Shown here one piece after another: positions 44,558 to 56,945 of a DNA stretch of 64,000 nucleotides. Made by a program: the position numbers and the translations under genes. Location: the NCBI GenBank assembly GCA_026874595.1, contig CM049309.1, forward strand, positions 54,910,079 through 54,974,078, given 5' to 3'. The stretch comes from Sipunculus nudus (taxonomy: Eukaryota; Annelida; Sipuncula; Golfingiida; Sipunculidae). A model generated the notes under the pieces. The model did no database searches and was not told the origin of the DNA. It was given only the letters and a program-made list of their open reading frames with translations. How positions within the stretch are numbered: position 1 is the stretch's first letter; the number at the start of each line of letters is the position of its first letter.

Positions 44558-47170
44558 CGCTAAGTAAAAAGGTAACGTGGGGTCCCTGTCAGCTTCCCCG
44601 CACACGGCGACAATCTTCTCAACATCTTCTGATAACAGTCTCTAAATCTGCGCCCCTCGCTCAGATACGGCTCAGGTTTTGTTACCTTCTAGCTGTCTTA
44701 GCTTGGACACCCCTGGTCAACATGCACCCGTGTTTTTACAGCCCGGTCAAACGTCGCCCTACGGCTGCAGCTAGCAGTGCTGCCTTCCCATACAGGCCCT
44801 GCTGTCTCGACTGATGGCGTGAATGTGGTGTGGCCAGGCTGAGGGGAAGCTGCCCCTTATCAAGGGCCGGGGTGAAAGAGAGCGTCACTCCACCAATTGC
44901 TACACCTGTTAGAGGTCGATATCTAGCCTCGTCTTACCGGTATACATCTGTCTTCCTCTTTGTACATCGCCGACAGTCTTTAGGTGCAAACCTGGTTTCT
45001 TCATCTGCTTCCGTTTGAAAGAGAAAAGAATGTATGTTGCTTCTTTGAAAAACATTCGTCAGTTTTAATGCGATATACCCACCTTGACAAATCTATTATA
45101 TTGCCGTACACTAGAACACCAAACTCATCCAAATGATAAGTTTCGTGTTGGTATCAGGCCCATTGTGTTTCAAACCGAGAGTTTATCTCCGGATGAAATA
45201 TTTGGTGTTAGGTGGTCAGTATGTTTTTGTAGTTATTCTTAATTAAAAAAGGCGCGATGTAATGTATGGTTTGTGGTAATGCTTAAAATGCGTTTATAGT
45301 AATGGGTAATTTCAATATATCGTCCTTGACAGAAAGTCCAATATATGGCCTTTTTTTATTTTCCAGTTTCTGCGATTTTTTATACTTCCTCTTTCATTCT
45401 ATTCTTTTCTCAAATCATATTTTTCTTGTATGCCTCCTTGTAACCCTTCTCTTCCTGTTATCTCTATATACTTAACCATGAACGGACGTTATACATTATT
45501 AACTTAAATGTTCATGCATAAAACAAAAATGCAGTTATATAATAACCGTATATAAAAGTTTGAGCAAGAATCTGAATACGGAATACAGTACTAGTTCTAG
45601 CACTATGTTCAGAAAGGGGCTTTAGGACATGGTAATATAAAGATATATTTGTTATTCGATATACATGTATATCACGCTAAGTTAAGCTGCATGTCAAGAA
45701 ACTCGTTTTATTTAACATGTGATGTAATCTGGTATTTAATTCCACAGGTTACATTATACGATCCATCCATTTTTAATTACAGTATATCACATTGTCCAAA
45801 CCAGAAACAATATAGAACCTGTAACACATAACTGTTTTCATCGTTGCATCTTTGATAACACCTGTTCCTTTTTAAAGGAACTTGGTCTTTAAACTTAATG
45901 CGACATTTTTTCGATAAATGCATGGGACTCCTATATACAACACATGCCATACATGCAGGTTTTTTGGATCACTGAGCGTTAAATAAGCAGTTCTCGGTCC
46001 TTGTTATTTCTTGTCAATGTTAGCGCATGTTTCTAATCGCGTACGTATAAGGCACCAGCAGTTTTGTAGGCTGGCTTAGATCCCGGACATATGGGAGATG
46101 TTTTTACCAGCACCCCTCCCCATCCGAGAATTGGTCCAGGTGTAACGAGTAGGGTGCACAAACATGGCACCACCAGTTTCACAGAACGGGTTTTGGTCAG
46201 CGCGGCGGTAGACGGGGAAGTAGGTCACTGGCGCAGACAATAAAAGGGCCACCATGGTGTTTGGAATTCACACATCCTCTGGCCTCATTGATAACTCATC
46301 AAAATAATAACGGTTGACTTGATAAACCAGGTCTCCGTAATAAGCTTGTACACGTTTTCACCCACAGTAAAGTACTTGCAAGATATATTTTCTCATGGAC
46401 CACTTTCATATCGGGCAAGTATAATCTATGAGAAATCTTCATCGACTGCTGCAAGGATAACAAGGTTTATTTTTCTTGTTACTGATAAACGATGGAAAGT
46501 GCTTACACTTGTAAGCAGATCTAGAAATAAGCGTTAGCAGTGTCGTCACCAAAAACCGACAACGTGGGTTTGTAAATTTGTCGAAGAGTGCTTTATTTAG
46601 CACTCTTGCTGCCCTGAAACTCTTTAAAAATAGAAGTGTATAGTACTTTGATTGAAACAAAGTCTACTCAGGAATATGTTTTATATACCGAAAACATCTC
46701 ACACTTGAGACACTCCGATAAAATTTACGAGCAAGAATGGAGAAATGATAGAATAATGCTGACTCACGGTCTAAACGGGGGCTGGCGATAAAATATAGGA
46801 GCACGCGCCCACACCATATAGCATGAACAGTCCAATGCCTCATGCTGCAACAATGGATTTATTCATTTTGTGTATGTGTTTCTTGAATAGAGTACTCTTT
46901 GTTAATGCGCTCAACAATTTGTTTTATATAATCAATTATTTGTCTTTATAAATATATCAAGTTCATTGCAAATCATGTTATATAACTCTAAAAATGAAAT
47001 ATTTGCGAATACTTGGGTATTTATTCAACCTTGTATCTCCCTTCTATACTCGCCTTTGCGAGAAACACATCTGAAAATAGGCAACGTAATTTATACATTG
47101 ATTGACCAGAGGTCGTTAGTCCAACATTGTCTGATTGCACTTTGTCTGGAGCCGAATCTCATTTTATGCG

Positions 47171-47173
<3 letters not shown>
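44558..47173. other. Upstream region of the ADAMTS gene, no recognised features
   Basis: Should contain the 5' untranslated region and probably a promoter, but no TATA box, CpG island or other mark can be called with support. No coding region was recognised. Confidence 0.4.

Positions 47174-47213
<40 letters not shown>
47174..47213. repeat. (GA)n microsatellite
   Basis: About 20 GA dinucleotides, directly before a larger tandem array. Confidence 0.98.
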
Positions 47214-47217
<4 letters not shown>

Positions 47218-47239
47218 GGCAAAATGATTTGAGAGGCTT

Positions 47240-48590
47240 CAATAGCAAGACCTCAGCCTTTTAGATAAACTAATTTGATATCATTTGATATCAGAACTGT
47301 TAGCAGGAAGATGTGATCTATTAAAATACTCTTATATCATCAGAATTGTTAGCGGGAAAATTATGTTCGCGGGAAGATCTAATTCGTCCATATAATCTTC
47401 TATCATCAGAATTGTTCTGAGGAATATCTAATCCGTTAAGATAATCATATATCACCAGTTACTGTAGTGTTCGCATGAAGATCTAATCCGTTCAGATAAT
47501 CTTCCATCATCAGAATTGTCCGCAGGAAGATCTTATTCGTTCGGATAGTCTTATATCATTATATATGTGTTCCAAGGAAGATCTAATCCGTTAAGATAAT
47601 TTATTATCATCAGAATTGTCCGCAGGAAGATCTTATTCGTTCAGATAGTCTTATAACATAATATATGTGTTCCCAGGAAGATCTAATCCGTTAAGATAAT
47701 TTAATATCATCAGAATTGTCCGCAGGAAGTTCTTATTCGTTCAGATAGTCTCATATCGTCTTATACGTGTTCCCACGAAGATCTAATCCGTTTAGATAAT
47801 TTAATATTATCAGAATTGTCCGCAGGAAGATCTTATTCGTTCAGATAGTCTTATATCATCATACATGTGTTCCCAGGAAGATCTAATCTGTTTAGATAAT
47901 TAAATATCATCAGAATTGTCCTAAGGAAGATCTTATTCATTCAGATAGTCTTATATCAACATAAATGTGTTCCCAGGAAGATCTAATCGGTTCAGATAAT
48001 CTTATATCATCAGAATTGACCACAGGAAGATCTTATTCGTTCAGATAGTCTTATATCATCATATATGTGTTCCCAGGAAGATCTAATCTGTTTAGAAAAT
48101 TTAATATAATCAGAATTGTCCGCAGGAAGATCTTATTAATTGAGATAATCTTATATCATCATATATGTGTTCCCAGGAAGATCTAATCCGTTAAGATAAT
48201 TTAATATCATCATATTTGTGTTCCCAGAGAGATCTAATCCGTTCAGATAATCTTATATCATCAGAATTGTTCGCACGTAGATCTGTTCCGTTTTGATAAT
48301 GTTCCATCATCAGAATTGTCCAAAGGAAGATCTTATTCGTTCAGATAGTCTTATATCATCATATACGTGTTCCCAGGAAGATCTGATCCGTTAAGAAAAT
48401 TTTATATCATGGTAGTGTTCGCAGGAAGATCCTATTCGTTCAGATAATCTTCCATCATCAGAATTGTCCGCAGGAAGATCTGATCCGTTAATTTAGATTT
48501 TCTAATATCATCATAATTGTTCCCAGGAAGATCTAATCCGTTCAGGTAACCTTCCATCATCAGATTTTTTCGCATGCAGGAAGATAAAAA
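47240..48590. repeat. ~100 bp dimeric tandem repeat (two ~50 bp half-units, ~13 dimers)
   Basis: Half-unit 1 has TCATCAGAATTGTCCGCAGG, then AAGATCTTATTCGTTCAGAT. Half-unit 2 has CATATATGTGTTCCCAGG, then AAGATCTAATCCGTTAAGAT. The halves are related (both carry AGGAAGATCT and TCNGTTNAGATA), so an original ~50 bp unit became a dimer. Copies at both edges are degenerate. Confidence 0.93.
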
Positions 48591-49239
48591 CTAGTCAGAC
48601 AGATGTTATTAGAAGGGAATTCTATTAAGCAGTTTTAAATAAAAAATAAAACTAAATTAAACTTGAGTGGCAAACTCTGACTAATTTCCAGTTAATACTA
48701 TTGTTTTAATAACAAAGCATTGTTACACGATTGATAGTGACCGGGGTGTGAGAGTATCAGTGTCTGTATTGTGTTGTTTGTAAGTATTTTCATTACCCCC
48801 TCTTAACCTCCAGGCGCTCGTCAATGCAACAGTAAAATGGCCCGTTAAAACAATAAAAACAAAAACTCGCGACGCGGCGATGCGAGTTGTTGTACGACGA
48901 TTATTAGATTAACAGGGACATATCCATCATATTTAACGGGCGGTATGCCTGACGTGTGTTTCTTTTAAAGATGACTGATGTAATTATTATTATTGCGAAC
49001 AATAGTTTGTTTCTTATAATAGGTGACATGCGAGTCAACAGAGTACATAACCCTACTGAAGTATAAATGGTTATGGTTTAATTATGTAATTGAATGTTCT
49101 GCAAACGTTAACTATTAAGTAATCTTTGCATGTAATTCAAATACTTCTTTCTCCGGCCGCACCCTTTAAAAAAAGTTTTCTAATGTAAATATAAATACCT
49201 TCTATTCATTTAATAGTCGTGGGAGAACATATACCCGTG

Positions 49240-49248
<9 letters not shown>
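48591..49248. other. Intergenic, nothing recognised
   Basis: No repeat or open frame of note was seen. Confidence 0.5.

Positions 49249-49298
<50 letters not shown>
49249..49298. repeat. (TA)n microsatellite
   Basis: About 25 TA dinucleotides. Confidence 0.98.
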
Positions 49299-49300
<2 letters not shown>

Positions 49301-49319
49301 GTGTTATTTGTCTTTCACA

Positions 49320-50235
49320 CTGTCGGCTGTCTGTGTCACATTGGTTATATTATTGCTGGCTTCGTCAGCTGGTAAGCGACACTTTAGCGTGGCTTGCATG
49401 CTTCAGGCATCGTCAGCTGGACGGCGACTCTTTTGCAATGTTTGCTGCTGTCATCTTCAGCTGGACACCGCCACATTAGGGTGTTTGCTGCTGGCTCATC
49501 CAGCTGGACACCGATACTTTAGGGTGTTTGTTGCTGGCATCGTCAGCTTGACGGCGACACTTTTGCAATGTGTGTTACTGGCATCTTCAGCTGGACAGCG
49601 ACACTTTAGCGATGTTTGCTGATGGCATCCTCAGGCTTGACGGCGACACTTATGCGATGTTTGTTGCTGACGTCGTCAACTGTTCGGCAACAATTTTCGA
49701 TTTTTACCTGGCACCTTCAGCTAGACGGCGATACTTTAGCTATGCTTGCCTGGCATCCTCAGGCTGGACGGCGACAACTATGCCATGTTTGCTGCTAGCG
49801 TCATCAGCTGGACGGCGACACTTATGCGATGTTTGTTGCTGACGTCGTCAACTGTTCGGCGACAATTTTCGATTTTTACCTAGCACCTTCAGCTAGACGG
49901 CGATACTTTAGCTATGCTTGCCTGGCATCCTCAGGCTGGACGGCGACAACTATGCCATGTTTGCTGCTAGCGTCATCAGCTGGACGGCGACACTTATGCG
50001 ATATTTTTTGAGGGCGTCTTCAGCTGGTCGGCGACAATGTTTCGATGTTTGCTGCTGGCCCTTCAGCTGGTCGGTCACACTTTATTTATGTTTATTGTTT
50101 GCGCGGACAGCTAGACGGCGACACTTTGACGATGGTTACTGCTGGCGCCGTCCATCTACACTTGGCGATGTTTTCTTGATGTCCCCGTCAGCTTGCAGTA
50201 ATGTTTGTTTCTGTCGCTGTCAGTGGTTGATTACA
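49320..50235. repeat. ~43-45 bp minisatellite with a 172 bp exact higher-order duplication
   Basis: Units read CATCGTCAGCTGGACGGCGA, then CACTTTAGCGATGTTTGCTG. A four-unit block, 49641-49812, is followed directly by a nearly identical copy at 49813-49984. The array is GC-richer than its surroundings. Open frames across it show a ~15-residue periodicity, but nothing suggests a real protein. Confidence 0.93.
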
Positions 50236-50519
50236 CTTTTATAATACAGGTACGCTCCCTCCTCTAAATTTAAAATAATCACTGACTAATACATTAGCTT
50301 TTTAAAATTAAATTTAGAGGCATCACTCGTACTCATAAGGGTTTTCCCTCCAAATTGTAAATACTTCACTATTTTGATAGGCGTTTGATATGGGCAAATC
50401 AGATTGTATATAGTTTCATAATTTTGTAAATTTAATATCATTTAAAAATTTACATATATATATATTAATTTATTTATGCATATGTCTCTGTTTTTTTTAA
50501 TAAACTTTTTTCGTTATTT

Positions 50520-50690
50520 GTACAAATAGTTATTATGACTAATCATGGCACTCCCCATGTCTCAGATGGAGGAAATCCATGCTCAGAAAACACGCACCAG
50601 CCTCCGACAGGTAACTAAACCCACTCTCATTGCCACGCAGGTGATCGAACCCGGGTCGCCAGAGAAAGCCGAGCATTTTACCCCTGTGCC
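50520..50690 (-). mobile_element. tRNA-derived SINE copy
   Basis: On the minus strand an A-box-like GGGGTAAAATGCTCGGC is followed by a B box GGGTTCGATCACC. Then comes a body with ATGAGAGTGGGTTTAG and a CTGAGCATGGATTTCCTCC segment. The body after the B box matches the copy at 51.1 kb. Such CORE-like SINE bodies are known from molluscs and other animals. Confidence 0.65.
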
Positions 50691-51084
50691 TGTTTTTTCT
50701 TAATATGCATATATTCCAGCGGTATAAGCTCCCATATTTGAAGGAATTGTGCAAAAAATGAAAGAAGCATGAAAGTTGGCAGATTTATTCTGTGGAGCTT
50801 ATTGATGAATTTCAGATATAGGGCCAAGCTGAAAATAAATTATCTTGGCCAAAATCATCCTAGAGAAATTCATTTATAAGGGTTTCAGGTCTGTGTCATG
50901 AATGTATGAATGACATCTGGTTTTGTTGGTATTGAAATTGTGCTAAAATTGCCTTTTTTAACAGCACATCTAACGGTAAAACAAATCTGTTGATTACCCT
51001 ACTGAAATATAATATGTTTGTTAATTTTAAGTATTTGAACACTATGTCTCTTGGAATGTAATGAAAAGGACAGTCGATTGGAAA

Positions 51085-51290
51085 AACCCTCGGCTCTCTT
51101 CACAGGCGACCAAGTTTCTGTCCCCGGTGTTGCTATGAGAGTGGGATGTAGTGGTCCGTTCAGAGTCGGTTGTTTTCTTCGGGTCCTCTTAATCCATGCA
51201 CCACTTCGCCATCCGAGCCATGGAAAGTGCCTTGTAGTAGTTATAATAACCAGTTTTTAAATCTATGTAAAAGAAATTTTATTTGTATAA
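51085..51290 (+). mobile_element. SINE copy, opposite orientation
   Basis: TATGAGAGTGGGATGTAGT, TTCTTCGGGTCCTC and CATGGAAAGTGCC...TTATAATAACC align to the minus-strand SINE at 50.5 kb (ATGAGAGTGGG, CATGGGGAGTGCC, CATAATAAC). The head is degraded. Confidence 0.5.
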
Positions 51291-51539
51291 GTTAATGCCT
51301 CTTTTGCCTTAAGTTGATGGTGCAGCTTCCAGACTCTTTGCTTGCATGAAGACAGAATCAGTACATATTTAGAAGCTCACAATATTAAACTGTATGCTAC
51401 GCTTTCTTTTATAATGCTAGATTTAGGCCTGTTGGTATCACTTTCTATTGAATGAGAATGAGGTTATCTATGTGATAAAATGGTATGTTGTTAGAAAGAA
51501 TTCATAACCTATCGTTAAGACATTAGAGCAAATCTTTTG

Positions 51540-51645
51540 GTTTGTGGCGCGATTTCACAATTATGCCATTGAGACATCGACGGGGTTCGAACCGGGGACT
51601 TACAACTACGCCCTTAACCACGAGGCGACGTTCTGTCCCCGTATA
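51540..51645 (-). mobile_element. tRNA-like SINE head
   Basis: On the minus strand, GTGGTTAAGGGCGTAG (A box) and CCGGTTCGAACCCC (B box) are about 30 nt apart. The body and acceptor-stem pairing do not make a complete tRNA, so a SINE head is preferred over a real tRNA gene. Confidence 0.6.
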
Positions 51646-53039
51646 TGCTATTTTCGTATAATGTGGTGATGATGCATGTCAGAATCTAGACACTTGTAGA
51701 CACTTGTGCAGTCTGCCGTTTACCTGCTACATTGGTAATATATTTGACGATCCTTTCCAATTAGCTAACATTGACTTTGCATTTCCAAGTGTCGTCCTAA
51801 AACCTTGTTTGCTTACATAATGCACACTTTTAATAAATGTAATAATTATTAGAAATAAGAAATATTTGCTTCATTTATTGTAATAATTTATATTCATGTG
51901 CAGAGATGCAAAATTGAAGATCACACTGAACCTTGAAAATAAGATAAAATAAGCAGTTAAGTAAGTTGGAATTTACCAGAAGAAAAACACTCATGTCCTG
52001 CCCAGTCTAAAATAAAATATTCAGGCACAGGTTAATAAAAATGCTGGCAATATTACAAAAAATGATGTACTGTTTAGCAATAATATTCAAAAGTTGTCTA
52101 TTCTCATTAATGTTTGTTCACTTGATGAAGATGGTGGTATGAAATACAAGTTTTCCATGTATTCTGCATTTAGGCATAAAACGGACGTAAAGGGAAAGTG
52201 TCACTGTACAAAGGTTGCCAGAACTCAGAAGCTGGAAGCACAGAAAAGTTACAATCACCAATCAAGTCGATAAAAACTAAAACCAAAATTTATCCTGAAT
52301 TTTTGAGGTAATCAAGGTGATAAAGATAGAATGTCTGGAACCTGAGGGTTCATTATATTTTCAACCTTGTTTTGTGAATTCGACTTTCAGTCTACCGCCT
52401 TGATATATACCATTTTCTTAGCGTCCATCCATGAAAGATCAGCTAGCTTGAACCTGGCAGCACAGACTCATACATGTGGTTAATGTTTCTAACAATGTAT
52501 ATATGCATGTACTTACAAAATTTAATATCATGATTGTAGATTTTTAAAAATCCGAACTATTCTTTACGGATATATCAAGCTCCAACATTGATACCAGACA
52601 GGATACCTTAGAAGTTTCTTTCATTCCTTACCTCTGCAAAGGAGTTAATACATTCGTTAGCATGCAAATAAAGGGATATCAAACACAGGAAAATCAGATA
52701 TGAAATATTAATATAATAAGACCTACCCCCAAAAATGACACTTTCATTTAAAAGTGCAGTATTCAACAAATTTTATCAAGTTTTGTCGTTGATATGCCGA
52801 TGAAAATTGTCTTTTAGCACAATTCCAGTAGGTACACACAAGGCAGAATCTATACAGCTGACAAGTTTGAGCTTCTAACACAGGTCTGTATCCTGCCATG
52901 CACGAATTCAGTCTGATATAAAAGATATAAGCAAGATAAACTTTTATATTATATGAATTGTCTCATTTTTTTTATTATAGTATATAGTTAATATGGATTG
53001 TACAGTTAGTTATAATTACTATTTCAAGCTACTCGCCAT
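51646..53039. other. Intergenic, nothing recognised
   Basis: AT-rich sequence without supported features. Confidence 0.5.
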
Positions 53040-53225
53040 GAATTGGACGGTGGCGTTCGGGGGTATATATTCAGGGGTGCAGGAAAACGAAGGACAAGGA
53101 GGAATTCACCCATCTTGGACGGACCGTTACAGCCCAATCCAATAGGAACGATGTTGATTAAACATGGGGCGCCAGTGCATGGAGATAGCCGAGCGTTTTA
53201 CCACTCGACTGTCAATTTCATTACA
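53040..53225 (-). mobile_element. SINE fragment
   Basis: On the minus strand GTCGAGTGGTAAAACGCTCG matches the A-box head of the SINE at 50.5 kb. The B box is degraded. The rest is weakly similar. Confidence 0.4.
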
Positions 53226-53262
53226 TTGAAACAGACATAGGGCTCAAATAGGTAAAATGACA

Positions 53263-53979
53263 ATACAGTCCAACCTGTCTGAACGACCACCTGTGAAATG
53301 CGGGCACCTGGCTATTACGACCACTAGATATCAGTCCCTTTTGAAATTCCATTATATTATCTATAGATAAAAACTGTGAAATACGACCACCTGGAATTAT
53401 TATTTACGGAATACGGGCAGTTTTTCTTGACCAAAGTGACATATTACTAATTAAAGATCCTGCCTAATGCGGGCACTCTTTGTACTTCTCACTGACCAGC
53501 GCTGACCGGTCGGTTGATTGACCATGCGTGAAGCTGCGATTCGCGGGCGTTTGTACGGAGCACAGACTTGTGATTATTTGGACCCTGGGCCGAACCTGGG
53601 CCTTGGGCCCCAGGCGGGCAACGTGACTGGCTCACACGACCTATTAATCCACATGAATGGAGGTAACCCGAAGATAGTATTTGATCTGTGCCTCTGTGAT
53701 CTGTCTTTGATCTATTCAGTGCAATACATCATATTACACAGATAAGAACATGTACATTTGTGTGCAATTACAAAATACATGTAACACCAAGATTGTTCCC
53801 TTCTGCAAATAGTTTTTATTTATAGTTATAAATATGGTCTAATATGTATATTTCCGTCATACAAGTCAGCTAGATTTGTACAGTTACTAATGTTCAGAAC
53901 TCGCAAATACGACCACCTGTCTATCACAACCACTTTTGCCAGTCCCTTGGGTGGTCGCATTAGACAGGTTCGACTGTAT
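53263..53979. mobile_element. 717 bp non-autonomous DNA transposon with terminal inverted repeats
   Basis: The left end ATACAGTCCAACCTGTCTGA, then ACGACCACC, is mirrored at the right end (reverse complement ATACAGTCGAACCTGTCTAA, then TGCGACCACC). Extra CGACCACCTG and CGGGCACC copies lie inside both ends. It is flanked by GTAAAATGACA (53252-53262) and GTAAAATGTCA (53982-53992), a possible imperfect target duplication. No transposase frame was seen. Confidence 0.8.
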
Positions 53980-53992
53980 ATGTAAAATGTCA

Positions 53993-55639
53993 GCAAAGTT
54001 GGATTTATGCATTTGATATTCCCCAGTTGCACTAACAGGGGTTTACATGAATGCTGATCGTAAAATCTAATTACATGTATGAAGGTTACGAATATTCTGA
54101 TGATTAGTGCTAACGGACATATCAGGTTCAATGCTAATATCATTCCAGATTTGGACAAGTAAGTTTTATGCACCCATCACCTCTTCAAAGCAATTACATT
54201 TGTTAGCATGCAAATGAAAGGAAATTAAAAGCAAGAAAGGAAGAAATATTGCAATAAAACTGTTCTACAATTCAAGCATCCAAATGCATGACAAAGCATA
54301 CAAAACTAATGACACCTTCATTTGACTACGATCAAAATGAATGCGACTACTGTGCAGAACTCAAAAAATAATGTTTGCTGTACATTGTGCTTCTCAACAA
54401 AGGCAAATTTAAGACAATTTCAATATAAACAAAATAGGATTTATTTGCAGAGTAATTTTACCCTTATAGATGAATTTATCGACCCCAAGAACACAGGAAT
54501 AGTGCATTTGGAAAGCATTCTAGGACAAATATAACCTTATGTATTGATATTTTATAAACCGACGGCCATCTTTGTCGCCATCTTGGATTTTGACCAAGAA
54601 TGGGACGATTTCCGTATGGCCCTATCTGAAAATGTTGAGTATGGTCTGGCTAACTATTATGTCAAGTTTCATGCTTCTCTCAGTTTTTGCACAATTCTTC
54701 TCTTAACAGCCGGACTAATATGGTCTTCTGGACATATAAGAATGGCTTTGATTTACATTAAATGTTTTAAGCCCGTGTAAACTGGACCTGTTTGCACGCT
54801 GTTTATGACACATGTTGCTATATAAAAGTTTCCGTTGACCAGGTGAAGAATTTGCTTTACTATGAAAATAGTGACTATCAACAAGTTTATTTTCATTAAC
54901 AGTGCACAACAAATGGACCCCAGTTGTAACCTGATAATGCTGATATTACTTGATTAATTGATTATCTGATATCAATGGTATATCTGAACACTTCAGTATG
55001 GAATTGTCAATAAGTATGTCTGAAATGTGCAGTACTCGGTGATATTTAAAACATTTTTATGCCATGCCTACACACTTATGCATGTTTGGGGATATGTCAC
55101 GTTCGCAACCTACTATAGAAAGCTAAATGGTTCTAACATGACATCTACAGTTTCAGCTTTTATCAGTTGGTAAAAGAAACTGTTCCCAGTAAATCCTCCC
55201 ACTCAGCGTGCTGTACGTTAACACCTCGGGCATAAAATTAGTCTTCGTAAGATATCCATCACGTAATTTAGGGGTTAAGGAGCATGCAATTGCAATAAAT
55301 AATGGACACATTCGGGCACACCCGACAACTTAAGGTAATGGTTCTGTAAAGAATTTGCTATCTGTACTTCTAAATTATCTTGGGTATTTTTTGTTGTTTA
55401 CGAATGGATTGCATTTCATATAAATCTTTTTATTTTTATAAGATATAAACATATAGTTAAGGTAATACCCAGTGCATTAAGGGTATAATAGATAAGCCTG
55501 CAGGAGGAAGATAAAATTTCCCTGTCTTTATAGATATGTTTATTGAAAATGTAAACTTTGTGATGAGGCTGAATTATGGGGCTGGGCGGCTGGGTTAGCC
55601 ACGTTTTATTATGTTGTATAACCGTCCTTAATATGTCCT
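53993..55639. other. Intergenic, nothing recognised
   Basis: AT-rich. Open frames up to 115 codons exist but have no recognisable content. Confidence 0.5.
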
Positions 55640-56165
55640 TATTTTGCGTAATACTGCCGCGTCCTTAATCAGCTCAAGCATGCATGTATGATGTTGCCGG
55701 GATCTTAATTAGCACTAGCATGTATGCAGGGTGCTGCCGCGTCCTTAATCAGCTCAAGCATGCATGCAGGGCCGCATCCTTCAGTAATCAGCTCAGGCAT
55801 GCATGTAGGATGGTACCGCGTCCTTAATCAGTTCAAGCATGCATGCAGGGTGTTTACACGTCCTTAATCTGCTCAAGCATGCGTGCATAATATAGTCGCG
55901 TCCTGAATCAGCTCAAGCATGCATGCAGGGTGTTGCCACGTCCTTACTCTCTCCAAACATGGAGGTAGCTGCCACGTCCTTAATTTGCTCAATTCGTGCT
56001 GTATCCTTTGCCTGATCAGGCTTGTGGCGCGCTGCCATATCCTCAGTGTGCTGGCATTCGGGGCGCTGCAATATCCTTAACCCGTTTGTGCATGTGACAT
56101 GCTGTCATACCTGCGAGGATGCGGCGCGCAGAAATGTCATCGTCCTGCTCAAGAACTTGAGGTGC
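55640..56165. repeat. ~40 bp degenerate tandem repeat
   Basis: Units read GCCGCGTCCTTAATCAGCTC, then AAGCATGCATGCAGGGTG(T/C)T. They are well kept at 55.66-55.95 kb and decay toward 56.16 kb. Confidence 0.88.
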
Positions 56166-56685
56166 TTCCACGTCCGTAGCCACCAAGGGTGACTAAAATA
56201 TTAAATCTATCTGAGAGTATATTTTAGCCACACCCCATGTGTGCACTTGGATGGAATTCTAAGCTCATTATTATCTGTGTCTAAAAAAAGGAGAAAACTC
56301 ATCAGTGTCTCGGGTATCTCATTTTAAAGACAAATTCTTAATTAATATATCTGTAACCCTTATAAAATGCGAGCATTGTCCCCGCTACGTATACATTCTT
56401 ACTGCAACTGTCATGGCGATTATGAGCAGTACGACCCGTGTCTTTTTAGACCAAAATACACAATAACTAATGTCAGCTGCACTTACATTTGCCAATATGT
56501 TGCAGTTGTATTGAAAATATTACACTTTTGCCATGATGAAGAAGTTTTATGTCTCTCCATCCGTGAAACTTGCAATAAAACTGCCTTTTCCGGAAAATAC
56601 GATCGTATCGTGTTCAAACACCGCTTATCTCTATATATCGGGAGGTGACGAAACAGTCGTCCGTTAACGGTGCAAGACGTTTCGT
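56166..56685. other. Unique sequence interrupting the ~40 bp array
   Basis: About 0.5 kb without repeat units. An open frame (56367-56648) is unrecognised. Confidence 0.45.
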
Positions 56686-56945
56686 CGTTGCAGTCTGCTC
56701 AAGCACACATGCTGGATACTACCGCGTCCGTAATCTGCTGAAGCTTTCATGCAGGGTGCTGCCACCTCCTTACTCTATCAAAAATCCTTATTTTGCTCAA
56801 TTCATGCGGACGCTACCGCACCCTTTGCCTGATCAGGCATTCTGCGCGGTGCCATATCCGTACTCTGTTAAAGCATACAGGGCGCTGTCATATCCTTATG
56901 TGGCATGCTGTCAAGGACAAGAAAGCGTACGCTCTTTACACAGCG
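56686..56945. repeat. Continuation of the ~40 bp array
   Basis: CTGCTCAAGCACACATGCTG, ACTACCGCGTCCGTAATCTG and later decayed units. Confidence 0.75.

Noticed and set aside
44558-44605. Upstream extension of the ADAMTS start to 44605
   Set aside because: The upstream in-frame codon there is GTG, not ATG. The ATG at 44557 has good context and directly precedes a signal peptide.
49219-50244. Plus-strand open frames with LASSAGRR-type repeats
   Set aside because: Frames come from the 43-45 bp minisatellite. No start context, splice sites or known domain.
51540-51645. Possible tRNA gene on the minus strand
   Set aside because: A and B boxes are visible, but no full cloverleaf or clear anticodon stem could be drawn. 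Neighbouring SINE copies make a SINE head more likely.
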